Assembly: GCA_037043015.1 (NCBI GenBank)
Contig: CM073327.1
Location: 17,032,727 to 17,096,726 of the forward strand
Direction of reading: 5' to 3'
From: Bryum argenteum
Taxonomy: Eukaryota > Streptophyta > Bryopsida > Bryales > Bryaceae
Length of the DNA stretch: 64,000 nt
Part shown: positions 1 through 11,571 of the stretch, one piece after another
Numbering within the stretch: the first letter of the stretch is position 1
Layout: each line of letters opens with the position of its first letter
The notes under the pieces: generated by a model
What the model saw: only the letters and a program-made list of their open reading frames with translations
The model's database searches: none
Told to the model about the DNA's origin: nothing
Translations under genes and position numbers: made by a program

Positions 1-15
1 GGAAAAGATCAATAC

Positions 16-801
16 CTGAAGCATATTCCCAGCATTGATAGAAAAAGCGCCCGGAACCGGCCTTACAGCAACCCATCGACCCTCATTCAAGACCTGCAAC
101 CCCGCAACGTCACCCTGGTGCAAAATCGTAAGCAGATTCGCGTCATGATGGGGCAACAATCCGGTGGTCGCAGAGGGATCGGGACAAGGCGGATAATGGT
201 TCAATCGCATCAACCCAGGCTCCTTCGGCAACAACCTCTCATCCTCAATCCCTGTAACACCCAAACTCTCCACGATCAATCTAAACAATCTGGCTCCGAG
301 CTCCCGCATCGCCCCCATATACTCCTCGATCGCATCCCGAAACTCGCCAGCCTCGGGTTCGAGCGCCGCGGAGTACTCGGCGATGTGCGGGGGGTCTAGA
401 AACAGGCCCTCGCTCCAGTACCGCCGGGTTTCGCGAGATCTGTTGCTGGCCATCGGGAAGCCGTAGCCTAGAAACCGGTCGCCGTGGGGTTGGCACTCGA
501 TCGCCTCCTTCCGTTCCAGTGGCAAGTTGAAGAATCTCTGCACGGCGGAATGCGCTCGGAGTACTAGCTCCGGGTCCACCCCGTGGTTCACCACTTGGAA
601 GAAACCCCAGTTCGCACAAGCTTGTAGCAGAGTCGAGGGGACGAGGTGTTGCAGGTCGATCACTGGTACCTCGAGTTCTGAGTACGAGTCGTGTGCTACG
701 TGATTGAGCTCCTGCTTTGGCCAGTGGTAAGATGTCGGAATTTGAGTGTCGGTGATCGCTACGTCTGGTAACGACTGACTTTCCACCATCGCCGTCGCCA
801 T
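16..801 (-). CDS. 2-oxoglutarate/Fe(II)-dependent dioxygenase, exon 1 (partial gene)
   Basis: A plant DOXC-type soluble oxygenase that would oxidise a small molecule using 2-oxoglutarate and Fe(II); the substrate cannot be told. Exon 1 encodes 262 residues from the ATG at 801 and ends in phase 0 at CAG followed by a GTATTG donor at the window edge. The N-terminal DIOX_N part is clear: VPVIDL at 45-50, ACANWGFFQVVNHGV at 61-75 and the LGYG turn at 111. The catalytic half begins with NHYPPCP (201-207), and the first two iron ligands are H218 and D220 in PHHDANLLTIL. The second iron-binding His and the RxS 2-oxoglutarate site must lie in a later exon outside the window. The start fits because DIOX_N proteins usually have 30-50 residues before this motif. 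Base composition is richer in G+C than the surroundings, as expected for a real exon. Gibberellin-oxidase-like or flavonoid-type enzymes are equally possible. Confidence 0.92.
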
Positions 802-1140
802 AGCTGAGCTCGAACACCACCACGAGGTGATGTCGATCGCCTGGAGGGAAAAGTCTCGGCAATTTGATTGGGATCGGAGCTTCTGATCGAAGACTGTGGG
901 ATTGCAAAGACTGTGGGATTGCAGAGAATGTGGGATTTTGAGAATTGGGGGTTTGTGGGGGTGGATAAATGGGAGTAGAAACTTGGGGATGGAGCAAAGG
1001 GTGATGGAGGTAAGTGAGTAGGCGTGGAGATGAAGATAGCTATGGTGATCTGATTGAACTTATTGAAATTGGAGAATTGCGTTTCCGAGCAAGTACTTGG
1101 GTTACAGACGGCTCCGATGCTTGGGCCGTACACTTAGTTG
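802..1140 (-). promoter_or_regulatory. 5' flank / probable 5' UTR of the dioxygenase gene
   Basis: This stretch lies directly upstream of the dioxygenase ATG. It is homologous, with indels, to 17,420-17,860, where a broken copy of the same gene start sits. The shared part includes G-rich TGTGGGATT repeats (about 896-950) and the run up to TTGGGCCGTACACTTAG. No convincing TATA box was found, so the transcription start is not placed. Confidence 0.5.
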
Positions 1141-1607
1141 ATAATGGGTGAGGTGAGCACTCTATTCATGCTGGTCTCGTAATAGGTTTGAAATTGTTGT
1201 TCTTCTTCAATGAGGTTCAGACACCTCTCTTTGTAGATTTGAACCTATTGATTTGATTGGGGATTTTTAGGGAGATTTGTGATTTGGTAAATGCCATTCC
1301 TTCATCATTATTTGAAGGGTTCAAAAAATTTATAAAAATTGCTTTTGATTTTCTTCTCGGTAAGATGCACTCAAAACTATTGAAAATTTTCCTCAATGAG
1401 TTTTAGAATAGGTGCAATATTATTTTGAAGTTGATGTTGGTGCATCTGCTACAAGTTTGGCTGGTTGGCTAGCTAATTGAGTAGGAGGGTTGTTTTAGCC
1501 CGTAAACTATGTAGTTGATTATGGGGGTTAGATTAGCCCGTAAACTACCCGAATATAAATTAGGTTGTGGATTAGCGGGTGGTCAAGCCGGTGGATTAGT
1601 TGAAAGA
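1141..1607. other. AT-rich spacer, nothing recognised
   Basis: There is no open frame, tandem repeat or terminal inverted repeat that I can support. A short local duplication (TTAGCCCGTAAACTA) occurs around 1,496-1,546. Confidence 0.5.
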
Positions 1608-1844
1608 TTAGTCACAAGAATATAACCTCTTCAATCTTATGTTAACTTCAAATCGTGCTAGAGCATCACCTTGTGGAGAGAACACCCTGAAGGTGAGAAA
1701 ATCTCCGAGTTGGAGTCTGGCATGTAATCTCTTCCAACCTCCTATAATGACCCACATCCTTCTTCTTTGATTTTGCTTATGAGGATTTGGTATAGTCGTT
1801 GGCCACAATACTACCCGACTATCAACTCTAATGAAATTATACAA
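1608..1844 (-). pseudogene. B3 DNA-binding domain gene fragment
   Basis: The 78-residue frame carries the C-terminal half of a plant B3 domain: GGWKRLHARLQLGDFLTFRVF followed by ARFEVNI, matching the REM-family pattern of GW, aromatic, L-x-x-GD and FxV-I. The N-terminal half of the fold, with the DNA-contacting strands and LPKxF, is missing. This is therefore a remnant or a single 3' exon. A more decayed relative lies at about 23,790-23,940 in the same position of another array unit, and a complete B3 frame lies at 57,986-58,456. Whether a spliced 5' exon exists further upstream on the minus strand cannot be decided from sequence alone. Confidence 0.6.
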
Positions 1845-2462
1845 TCAGATGGTTGTTATCATAATTCAACCACTGGTTACATAACGTTTTTGGAAGCACG
1901 ACTTTGTGTAGTTGTATGTCTGATGTCAGCACCTTTGAAATAGAACGATTCATGACTTACTAGGAATCCAGTGCTTTTAAACAGCCCCGTCACTCCCTCC
2001 CTAACAATCACACGTTCATTTCAATTAGAATATCTTCAAATTAAAATTCAGACTTTTATTAGAGCATGATTAAATTGCACAATAGTTGAATCATGAATTT
2101 ATCTTAGGCAACTATGGTTGAAATTGCTAGGGATGATTATATAACATATTCCTTTATTCCAGAAAGGTGCATGTCTCTTTCTTCCGGCTAAAGGTATTGT
2201 CGCACCCAAAAACTCTCAAACACATGATTCTGAAATGATTACTACAAATGGTGTTTTAGAAAGTTAGTTGGATAAGTGAATTGATTAGTACGTTCACTTT
2301 GAAAAAATTTAACAAGATAACGACTTATTTCAAAGTTGAAATTCGGAAGCACACAGAGGTATTTTGAAGGATGAAGGAGAAAAGAGGGGAATACATATAA
2401 TTTTTATGACGAGATATAAAGTTATTAGAGAGATATGAAGTTATCAAGAGGATATGAAGTTA
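1845..2462. repeat. Array-unit spacer with degenerate GAAGTTAT minisatellite
   Basis: Homologous to 23,880-24,510, 25,630-26,220, 28,018-28,490 and 32,550-33,030. It ends in a few AGATATGAAGTTAT units (about 2,410-2,462), which are expanded in other copies. No gene is seen. Confidence 0.7.
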
Positions 2463-2984
2463 TTAACCCCTAAAGGCCCGAGGGGTTTGAAGAAAAACTT
2501 AGATGCGCTATAAAATATGGATTTGGTAACCCTTATGAAGTAGCTCTCCAAAGATAGTATAAAGACCTTAAACCCTAAATTAGATCTATTGGGTTAAATT
2601 TCCTAAAATAAGTAAGACTTATTTCATAATCAATTAAAGAGAGTAAAACTTTGAAAATCAATATAAAATGTAATTTCTATTATTAGTAATTGGAAATTTC
2701 TATGATTGGCAAAAATCACATATTATATGATAAAATGGAGAGAGGCCACAAGTAACCTACGAGAAATCTTATTAGTTTCCCAAAATAGTAAGTTCTCTTA
2801 CACTAAGAAAACTTTGCCCTGTTTGTGTTTGAACAATCTATGAATCCAAAGAGGGTTCTATAAATTGGATGTGGTTCCCAACTTACCAAACTTCTGGAAT
2901 GTTAAAAAATCTTTTTTATCTAGGTACAGCTTCTCAAAATTTGGGATCGACCATAAAATGGTTGATTGGGCTCTTAGGGGTTAA
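2463..2984. mobile_element. TTAA-flanked inverted-repeat element 1 (piggyBac-like MITE)
   Basis: The ends are CCCCTAAAGGCCC and the inverse of CTCTTAGGGG, each bordered by TTAA (2,463-2,466 and 2,981-2,984). Sister units at 33,022 and 38,525 show the empty site, GAAGTTATTAAGGAAGA, with a single TTAA. The insert is 522 bp including both TTAA copies and has no coding capacity. The family assignment rests on TTAA target use and C-rich ends only. Confidence 0.75.
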
Positions 2985-3928
2985 GGAAGACAAATACAAT
3001 TAAGTAATAAAAAGTCATCGGATATATGAAATTTTCATATTCTACTACTATTCTAGTGTGGTTAATGGATAGTTCTTATTTGAAATGTGTCTTTACACTA
3101 TAACTTAGCTCAATGTTTGTTTCTAAACTTCCGTCAGAAGTTATTATCATGTCTTAAGTATTACTAATTATTACTTAAAGTGGTCATATACTTTTACAGT
3201 TTACCAAATCTATCACCATAAATTATTCCATGATAAACATTCATATCGTTCAAAGTATGCACTTAGAATACCATAACTTTAATCCAACCGTAAATGTGTA
3301 CATGATTTCTTCCATGATGAACATTCATACGGATGAAAGTATGAACTCGAATGCCATATCAGCTTCAGGCCTAAATACTTAAGATGTGATTTTTGAATAC
3401 ATAAGTCACCCTCATACTCCCTCGTTCACTCATCATGCAATTAACCCACAAAAGTAAATTAGGATTTTGTGAAGTAACTTCATCGGAGGAAACCATATAA
3501 GACTTCCTAACTACTTCATAAACAAACCCCAAGACAGACTGGATTCTTTATTTATTTAGATTGAGACTAAGTCAAAAAGAAGTGTTACCTCAATTCAAGA
3601 GGGTATCCCATTTAGAGAGGGGAGAGAAACAAGACTCTTGTCCGGATTTTTGAAATGGTGCACGCTTCCACTTTTATCCTAATCACACAAAAATATAAAT
3701 AAAATCCAAGGCATCCATTACCTCCTCACAACTAACCTCTATTTAACAATGTAGATCAATAGAGATAGTCTACTTAAATTTTCTCCAAGGTAACACAATT
3801 TGAAAGGTTGTATTCAAAGAGAAAAAAAAAAGCTTGGTATGTCCCTTCAAATGAAGAGATGAAGGTTTCCATGGAGGACTGGTAATCTCAAGAGTCGTAA
3901 GAGTCAAAGAGATTCAGGATCTGGTATT
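2985..3928. repeat. 3' spacer of array copy A
   Basis: Repeated with good similarity at 19,740-20,340, 28,500-29,840, 33,030-34,200 and, within the inverted repeat, at 35,040-36,180 and 38,530-39,600. It contains the recurrent ATGAACATTCATAC and GGGGAGAGAAACAAGACTC blocks. It is probably the 3' flank or 3' UTR of the RWP-RK gene and carries no coding frame of its own. Confidence 0.65.
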
Positions 3929-4280
3929 TCACTTATACTGCATAACCTTCTCTTCTGTGACACGCTTGTCGGATGGACCAACACATTCAGAAACTCGCTT
4001 CTGCTTTGCCAGTGCCCCAACCTGCTCGTCCCTTCCTACCTCTGCCACTCTTGGCATGTGATGACACACTCCGCTCTCCTCCCTCGTGACTGCCAACTCC
4101 GTGCGCTCCGCAACTAGGGGCTCCACAACAAAGACCTCCATCACTTTCCGGTTGCTCGGAATCGCTCCAGTCTCATCGAAGTTCCATTGTCGCACACAAG
4201 CTAAGAAACTCGCGCACTTGCAAAGGCACCAGTTCGGATCTCGGCGCATTCTACAAACCACATTGTATATAAGTAATATA

Positions 4281-4709
4281 ACCTCAATTCCGTTAAATTG
4301 GCCGTATTCTTTGTGCCATTTTTCCAAATTCCATAGGAGCCGTTTTAGTCGCATTCTAAAACGTGCCATTTTACAAGCATATTTTTGAACTGCAATTCAG
4401 AAGTATTTATGCCTCCAAAATGGCATGCTTGTTAATATCACACATGTACTCTGTAATATCAAATGATTTCTATAATATCACCAAAATTTTCATAATACCA
4501 CACATTATTTTGGTTCTTGACCTTTGGACATAGTCAAAGGGCAATATTTCTAAACGGCCGTTCAAGAACATTGTTGTTTTTGAAATGCGGTTAGAAATAT
4601 TTACCCTATCATGTCAAAACTTGACAAAACTCAACGTTATTTTTTTCATTTCAATCACCCCAAAAAGCGCCATTTTACTTGAATAACGCCATTTTAATAG
4701 AATTGAGGT
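4281..4709. mobile_element. CCTCAATT-family MITE, long form, copy 1
   Basis: The terminal inverted repeats read ACCTCAATTCCGTTAAA and, inverted, ACCTCAATTCTATTAAAATGG. It sits in the last intron of RWP-RK copy A, about 30 bp upstream of the exon 5 acceptor. Copies C and E have no insert at this site. Inside are GTAATATCACA-like motifs shared with the short form of the family. The flanks are AT-rich, so the target duplication (TATA or longer) is unclear. Confidence 0.75.
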
Positions 4710-5816
4710 TATATATGATCATGTTAAGAAACTCAATATGGGAGTCCGTGATGGAGTTCAAGTGGGATCAAAAGGTAATAATTGCTTGCTTAGTTTAGCA
4801 AAAGCCGTGTCAAGTGATTATTTTAAAGAAGTCCCCAAGAATGTCCAATTTCTCAAAAACATAAGTTTTTGGCATTCAAGATGCCATCTTGTAATATGTA
4901 CACATTTATCATTTGCATTATCAATCAATTGAAGTTTGCATTTTAATCATTGCATATGGTAGTGTACTAAAAAATGTATGCCCTTACTTTTTGGTCTAAT
5001 AAAACTCAGTTGGTTGTAGAATGGAGAAGTGTTAGTAAAATGAGGGCATTTCTAATGAATTGGCTCAACGGACAAGAGTGGCTACATCTAGCGATAAAGG
5101 TCAATTTTCCTTGTCCAATGGACTTGCTATACAACGTGCCACCTTTGGCAACCCAAGAGAGAAACACTTCATACGTGCAAGGAGTAGCTCCTCGCCACAC
5201 CTTGGCAACTAATTCAACTTCAATTCAACTTCCACTCAAATATGTCGTTTACTTCAAGTTAATTTGACTTTTAAGAGATTTTATGTCCCCATAAAATAAC
5301 CCTAAAACTTTTGGACTCAAGCACTTTTAAATCTTTATGAAGGTGTGGTAGAAGACTTAATATAGCTAAGTCAGTTAGCAATTCTCTTACAATAGAGTGC
5401 GAATTCAAAAGGGTGGTATAATTGATCTCTAAAGGTCAAGGGGTCCAGGGAAGTACTTAGATGTGTTATAAAATATGAAATCCGTAACTGTCATGAAGTT
5501 TTGCTCAAAAGACAACATGAAGATTAGAATGCTTAAATAATATTCATAGGGAATTAAAAATAAATAAAAATAGTAGATGATAATTTTGCAATAAATTAAA
5601 GAGAGAAAAAGTTTGAAAATCAATAGAGTTACACAACCCCATTAGCTTAATATGGGGCTTCTAAACACTTTGAAATTCAATATCTTGGAATCACAGGCCC
5701 CAATTGCAATCCGATTATTGCCCTTGATTCTATCATGCCTTCATAGAAATTTCATATATGTACATTTCAGTTTTTAACACCAATTGCAAATCCAAAAAGA
5801 ACACAAAATGTCATAT
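4710..5816. other. AT-rich insert between exons 5 and 4 of copy A
   Basis: The first ~40 bp still match the intron of the sister copies; the rest does not match other copies of the gene. The last part (from about 5,670) matches 18,050-18,170 and precedes the next MITE in both places. Short open frames here lack recognisable domains. Confidence 0.45.
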
Positions 5817-6243
5817 CCTCAATTTCGTTAAAATGGCGTTATTCCGATAAAATGGGCCCTTTTTAGGGGCTTAAGATGAAAAAAATAACGTTGGTTTTTG
5901 TCCAGTTTTGACATGATAGGGTAATATTTCTAACCGCATTTCAAAAACAACAATGTTTCTGAACAACCGTTTAGAAATATTGCCCTTTAACTATGTCCTA
6001 AGGTCAAAAACCATGAAAAGTGTGTGATATTATGGAAATTTTGGTGATATTACAGAAATGACTTGATATTACGGAGTACATGTGTGATATTAATAAACAT
6101 GCCATTTTGGAGGCATAAATATTTTTGAACTACATGTCAAAGATATGCTTGTAAAATGGCACGTTTGAGAATGCGAGCAAAATGGCTTGTAGGGGATTTG
6201 GCAAAATGACACATGGAATACCGCCATTTTAACGGAATCGAAA
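5817..6243. mobile_element. CCTCAATT-family MITE, long form, copy 2
   Basis: The left end CCTCAATTTCGTTAAAATGG and right end CCATTTTAACGGAATCG form inverted repeats. The flanking sequence (AATGTCATAT on the left, AAATTTCATGTAGTAGC on the right) is the same as for the copy at 19,142, so these two come from one insertion that was duplicated with the array unit. Confidence 0.75.
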
Positions 6244-7695
6244 TTTCATGTAGTAGCAAAATTTTCACTATATAACTTGAAGGAGTAAGAATGGTGTATT
6301 CTTATTAATATCTAGTGATAATGTGATATTGATTTATAGATATTGAACTATACAACCACTTCTACTCCGAAGCCCAAGTAAGCTACTTCTTGTTTGAAGC
6401 CCTCTGTAGCTATGGCGACCTCCAGCCCTTGGATTGCATTCTCCAAAGTCCACATCTAAATGAGTAAATGCACATGACAATATCACAAGGAACATGAGCA
6501 CCCCTACATCTCGATGGTTGAGACCAAATGAACCAGAATGATGCAAGAACTAAGTGTAACTTGTTACTCTGAGTGATTGTTTACGGAAGTTACCTTCCTC
6601 GAGGGCCAGCGTTCGAGCCCAAGTTGTGTGATTGTCGTTTTCAAAAGACTGCTTGAGATACCAAGCTCCTTGGCAAGTTCTCCTCTGGAAACGTTGAAGA
6701 AGCACGAAAGATTTGCTACAATCATACGAAGCTGCACTCCGAGCTCGTACACATTGCAAAGAAACGTTGGGTATCATCAACACATGGAAAGCATCAACAT
6801 TCTTGAAAGCTACCAAGAATATTGAAACGTGGACATGGTGTTAGTGGTCTTGTAGCACTCACTTTGTTCGTCAAGAGGACCACGTTATTGTTCTTCGCCT
6901 CTCTCAAAGTATCGTCATAGGAAGCACGACCAATAACCGAATGTGCTGTAGGCGAAGCAGTTACATTCCATGCCTGGTCGCCGCCCTCGTCGTCATCAGT
7001 GTTGTTCGAAAGCTCCACTCTAAGAGCATCATGTGATGCTTGTGCATTCTTTCTATAGATCGCCACCAAGTAGTAGTCCCCCAAATAGTGGAGCCTGTCT
7101 CCGAGCGTGTCATTGTAGTCTACATCGCCGAGGTCGCTGCCATCATCTTTCACCATCCTCAACATCCGGATAGTCCTATCTTCGGTAATTATTCCAATCC
7201 GACGAGCGTCACTCTGCAATCCATGCAGCCCACTCGTTAACAAGATCATCATGGGTATGAATAAAACTTTAGGAAATTGAAAACAATCATAAAAAATATT
7301 ATAAGCAAACTTTAGGATGTAGAAAACATCTCTGAAAGAGTTAATAAGAGATGAATGCCGTTTTGCCTCAATTCATGAACAAGTGGACAGGAATGCTTTA
7401 TAGATAAAGCATGTTTGTGACAAAATGTGACACTCCAATTGTTTTGAATAATATTGATTTTTCTATCAAGAGATTAGTGGCACTTTCAAGCTACTTATTA
7501 AGGTTTGAGTATGAATTAACATGAAAAGGTGAGAGGTGAAAAGCATATCTGAAGATGAGTAATGAAGTCAGTCACTAGTTCGGTAGTAAGCCTTTTGCCT
7601 ACCCCTCTGAATGCCGAATTCTCAAATCGGGTGGCAATTTCTTTCTCGATAGAGCCTCCCAGAGGAACGCAAACAAGTGGGGCCTTTTGTGCCAT

Positions 7696-8929
7696 AGTGC
7701 GTTTGCTCATACATGGGGAAGTCAAACCCAACCCTAAATACAAGATAAACAAGACACAAAAAAATATGAAACACACATGAGATGACTCAAACAAGAGAAG
7801 CAATGCGACGAATGTATGTAAACGTAGTTCCAGTAAGAATCGCGTAGAAGAAAGGATAATTTGTTCGCGCAACATGAACAAAAGGTCTTTAGAGAAGACA
7901 ATGTACCTCGATTGACTTTATTTCCGGGTTGGCATAAAGAGGACTTTAGAGAAGGAGAGCTTTACTTGTTGAAGCTAGTGTGAAAAGTTAAAGGTGCAAG
8001 GTGCGAAGAGAAGAAACGGAGCGAAGACAAGAAGAAGGTTGACGTAATTGAGGCTACTACAAAAAGTGCAAGCTTGGAGAAAGCAAGAAACAGTAATGCG
8101 GAAGGCGAAAGGTGCAAGATGCAAAAAGAAGAAGAACCTTGACCTAATTGAGCCTTCTACAAAAAGTGCATGCTTTAAGAAAGCAAGAAACAATAATGCG
8201 GAGGGCGGAAGGTGCAAGATGCGAATAGAAGAAGAGCGTTGCCCTAATCGGGGCTAGTGGAAAAAGAGCAAAGGTTGGAATAGAATTAGAACGTTGTTCT
8301 TATTGCTCAAGGCTATATCACAAAGTGCAAGGTGCGAAGATATTAAGAAGAACTTTGCCCTAATTCAAACCAACTCGAAAGGTGTAAGAAGCGAATATAA
8401 GAAAAACTTTTACTAAGAAAGGTGCAAACAAATAGAAAACTCCAATCAAATGTTTAGTTAATTATATTAAACTTAAAATGGGTTTTTTGCGATTTTATTT
8501 TAGGCAAGCTACATAAAGGTCTAATCTTGGTATTTTGGGTTATGACTTGGTGTGAGTGTAGGAATACATGTAACGTGTTTGCGGTGAAATTTGCAAAACC
8601 AAATTTCAATGATTGATCGTGAGTTTTCTAGAACAATTCTTGGGTTGCAAGCCAAAGTCGGAGAGTTTATATTCAAAAGAAATATTTGAGAGAATATGTT
8701 CACAACCACATCATTACTCACATTCCCAAGTTTCCTAAGTTGAAACTTTTACCAATTTTACAGGAATAGCCTCCAAAATCCTTCATGCTATCAAACATTC
8801 ATGTCCAAAATTTAATGCTTTGATCCTTCATACTCTTTACATTGTTACTTTTTGAACCAAATACACTCGTAGACTCATTTCTTGAAGTTGTTGTAGATGT
8901 GCAAATTTTATGACACATCACTGCATCAG
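7696..8929. repeat. 5' spacer of array copy A with purine-rich tandem repeats
   Basis: Between 7,975 and 8,440 a degenerate block of roughly 90-100 bp built on AAGGTGCAAG and GAAGAAGAAC recurs about four times. Homologous spacers lie at 16,232-16,600, 22,495-22,880 and 26,640-26,960. The part at 8,440-8,890 is repeated at 16,860-17,330. This may contain the promoter or a 5' UTR intron of the RWP-RK gene; no core promoter element was recognised. Confidence 0.6.
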
Positions 8930-9045
8930 CAAGTATGCTACGTGATTGAGCTCCTCCTTTGGCCAGTGGTAGGATGAGGGAAACTGTGTGTCTGGTAACG
9001 AGTGACTCTCCAGTCACCTTCCCCGTGACCGTAGCTGAACAATCA
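8930..9045 (-). pseudogene. Copied 5' end of the dioxygenase gene, fragment 1
   Basis: Matches 690-800 of the window, which is the first ~36 codons of the dioxygenase exon. The peptide YHWPKQELNHV of the parent is recognisable in one frame, but the segment has diverged and the upstream half is altered. It ends abruptly after the codons for ELNHVA. It lies about 1.2 kb upstream of RWP-RK copy A on the same strand. Confidence 0.7.
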
Positions 9046-9069
9046 ATCAAAAACCACCGTTACGAGATG

Positions 9070-9330
9070 CACCGGACAATTACGTTCTCAGAGAATTCTT
9101 AGGCTGTCAAAACGAAAACGAAAAGGCAATTTGCATGCACTTTAGGAGCAAGTAACCCTGCCGGAGGTTTGACTGTACGGTACAGGGAAAACAGACTGAA
9201 GTCAAGTGAACTATAAAGATAATAATTGCCAATTGTCCGGTTCCTAATCGGTAGCTGACACAATGGGTGAAGGACAAGTTATGACATGTAAAGAATTGAA
9301 CCAATCAGAAGAGAGAATTTGGCCATGAAT
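9070..9330. repeat. Segment duplicated at 62,585-63,330
   Basis: Blocks such as GACAATTACRTT, AGGCTGTCARAACGAAAACG, ACAGACTGAAGTCAA and GCTGACACAATGGGTG occur in the same order near 62.6-63.3 kb. The distal copy carries a MITE at 62,668-63,124 that is absent here (CAAGTAACCCTGCC is the empty site). It lies upstream of the membrane-protein gene and could hold part of its promoter. Confidence 0.7.
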
Positions 9331-9734
9331 TGACTTGGCCCCTCATGTGAGGCGGCCCTCACTCAGACAATTGATGATTCAAGCAGACAAGGCATCTCTC
9401 TCAAGATTGTGAAAATCTCTCAAGATTGTGAAAAGTGTCAATTTATCGATTGCATTCAAGTATCCGTACGGTACCTATTCAAGTTTGGAGAAATTTATAC
9501 GCGGTAATTAACCTCCTACCCAAGAGTCGATGAATACAAATATGATTGTTATTTTCTGAACGTCGATGAATATAAATATGATTTTTATTTTCGCTGTATG
9601 TATTCTATAAGTGGCGCTTCTGTGTGTATGTGTCTCTGTTAGCAATTTCATTACAGCGCAGTTCGGGTACGCAGAGGTAGCAAATGGGGTGTGCCACTAA
9701 CTAATTTGCTGCTTTTCAGTGCATCTTTCAGAAG
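9331..9734 (+). promoter_or_regulatory. Probable promoter / 5' UTR of the membrane-protein gene
   Basis: There is no gene in this stretch. It includes a duplicated CGATGAATAYAAATATGATT block (about 9,528-9,590) and a polypyrimidine tract ending in TTGCTGCTTTTCAG at 9,706-9,719, a good 3' splice site. A non-coding first exon and a 5' UTR intron are therefore possible. Confidence 0.4.
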
Positions 9735-11571
9735 ATGGTCCGGTGCGAGATGCTTGGGGCCACAGTCAAGTGGGTTGTCAAGGGGATCAAGGGGATCGAC
9801 AAGAAGATCGGGAACTATCTCGAAGACTTCACGGATGAGTATGAGTATGATCGCGAACCTACACTTGCTAGCTCTCTAGTTCTCCTTAGCTCTGTAATTA
9901 ATTGAGAAGATCAAACTCTTGCAGTATGGATTATATATACATGTGATGTCTGTGAAGTTGCGGTATTGAGCATCTGCAACTTGTATGAGCTCGGTGCAGA
10001 CGCAAACTCGAGTCTGGGGTATGGCGTTCCCTTATCCGTTTCGCTGTGGTCAGCATCATGGTGGCCGGTTTCGGTACGGCGGTCTGGCTGGTATACCGCG
10101 ATTCCTCCAGCGTTCGGATAGAACGAGTTTACTTGGACAAGAAGCCCGACTATGCCTTTCAGCGTCTATACAATACGACAGCTGCCAGTTCGGAGAATTT
10201 GAACTGCCCCTGCTCGAACACAGTCGTTAGCTGGACCGCTTACACGCATTTTTACACCCTCACTTACACTCCTCCTGGAGACCATATGAATTCTGATATA
10301 CCATATGAATTCTCATATACCAATTTGACTCAGAAACAGGAGCGGTTGGCCCTGGCGACACTTATCCAATGAACGCTTCCCAGGTGGATACGAGGTACCT
10401 ACGCAAAGTAGATGGGTTGTCGAGGGATGAATTCTGCAGGAACGTCTCCATCTTGCCAACAAGGTTTTCTATGCCCGATTACTCCGCTCTCTTCGATTGT
10501 TGGGGCCTGGTGACTTCGTTTTTCACGACAGAACCGCTACCCGGAATAATGATCGACCCCGATGGAAATGCTCGACCCCGATGGAACAATCCTCAGGCCT
10601 CCTCATTGGATACTCCTCTACTGCTCAAGCGAGACCTCCTGTATTCCAACACGCTGCAACGGCTATATGGTTAGTCGCACTCAACTTCTTGTGCTACATT
10701 GGAATACCTGTCCAGTTGCTGTCTATGCAAGATTTCGGTTGCTCTGGTCCTCGGAAGTTGAATTTGTCTGTTGATTGTGTATTTGCGAATCAGTGACATC
10801 ATCAGGTTCATAGCTTCCAACCTGATTTGATTTGAAGAACAGATAGAGGCTGTCAAGCTCTATAAGCTCATCTCAAAAGTTACAATTACATGATTTGAAC
10901 GATCATTCTGCCCTGGTTAGAGAATCACTCGTAATTCACAGCTACTTTCTGTTTCCGTAACCTTGCTTGGAGCTTTATTGAAACACTGGGTTGTAACACT
11001 ATTTATTGCCGCTTGTTTTGCAGCTTACATCCAGGACCAGTTCGCGAGGTTGAGTAGCATGCGACCATACGGCTCCGGTGAAAACGTAACTTACAGATAC
11101 ATGTTCCTGCTGGGAGTCTCAGAACTGTGGCTAAATGTGCTGGACACATTCACAAGAGATTCGTCTGCCTCAGACGCCGACTTCTGGTTTGATAGCATGT
11201 CAACTTTCATGGAACTTTTCTACGACCAACGGTATGGATATCCTGAAGGCGAGAAAGAGTGGACGGTGACTTTGGATGCGGGTGAGACGTTTCTGGGAAT
11301 GGACATTAACTGGATGGACTACTACAAAGCTTGCAATCCTTCCTACTGTGACGTGACTAAGGCCAACACTACACTGCGGCGTCTCTACGTTGCTTTGGCG
11401 CAAATAGGAGGTCTCATGACCATTGTTGCTCTTCTCTTCAAGATATTCGTCTTTCCTCTTCTTTTGGAGCTCCTCGTAAAACCTTGTGCAGGTGGAAAGA
11501 GTAAAAGTGAGAGAACTTCGAGTAGAAGTGAGAGCCCTAGCCGTCAAGACAGTGAGAAGGGGCGTACTTAA
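9735..11571 (+). CDS. Two-transmembrane protein, three exons, one apparent frameshift
   Basis: Predicted exons are 9,735-9,838, 10,000-10,669 and 11,024-11,571. Donors GTATGA and GTTAGT and acceptors GTGCAG and TTTGCAG join in consistent phase (GA+A gives Glu; G+CT gives Ala). The product is about 440 residues. A basic N-terminus (KGIKGIDKKIGNYLEDFTDE) is followed by a membrane segment near residues 46-66 (LIRFAVVSIMVAGFGTAVWL). Then comes a ~330-residue loop with Cys motifs (NCPCSN, DEFCRN, FDCWG, ACNPSYCDVTK) and several N-x-S/T sites, and a second membrane segment (GGLMTIVALLFKIFVFPLLL) before a Ser/Arg-rich tail. A large cysteine-rich loop between two helices recalls the Deg/ENaC or P2X layout, but I do not recognise the family. 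Within exon 2 the frame changes around 10,330-10,372, next to a short duplication of CCATATGAATTCT. This is either a real lesion or a sequencing error. Confidence 0.65.

Larger units (their letters stand above)
3929..7695 (-). pseudogene. RWP-RK gene copy A (broken)
   Basis: Exons in minus-strand order: exon 1 7,549-7,695 (49 codons), exon 2 6,863-7,213 (117 codons), exon 3 6,594-6,731 (46 codons), exon 4 remnant about 6,360-6,455, exon 5 3,929-4,250. Exon 3 is intact and ends in LGLERWPSRK, the diagnostic RWP-RK motif of plant nitrate and germline regulators (NLP and RKD families). Exon 5 ends in KRVTEEKVMQYK and shows the longest C-terminus in the array. Defects: the exon 1 donor is AT instead of GT, the downstream half of exon 4 is missing, and exon 5 has a 1-nt shift near its start compared with copy C. 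Two MITEs and about 1.1 kb of unrelated AT-rich sequence lie between exons 4 and 5. Known RWP-RK proteins are nuclear DNA-binding factors; this copy is unlikely to make one. Confidence 0.8.

Noticed and set aside
281-1133. Frames of 238 and 124 codons on the minus strand across the dioxygenase start
   Set aside because: They are shadow frames; the dioxygenase frame from 801 to 16 contains the DIOX_N and HxD motifs and a proper splice donor.
8521-8721. 66-codon minus-strand frame also found at 16,921-17,124
   Set aside because: It is similar only because the whole spacer is duplicated; indels between the copies are not restricted to codon multiples and no domain is seen.
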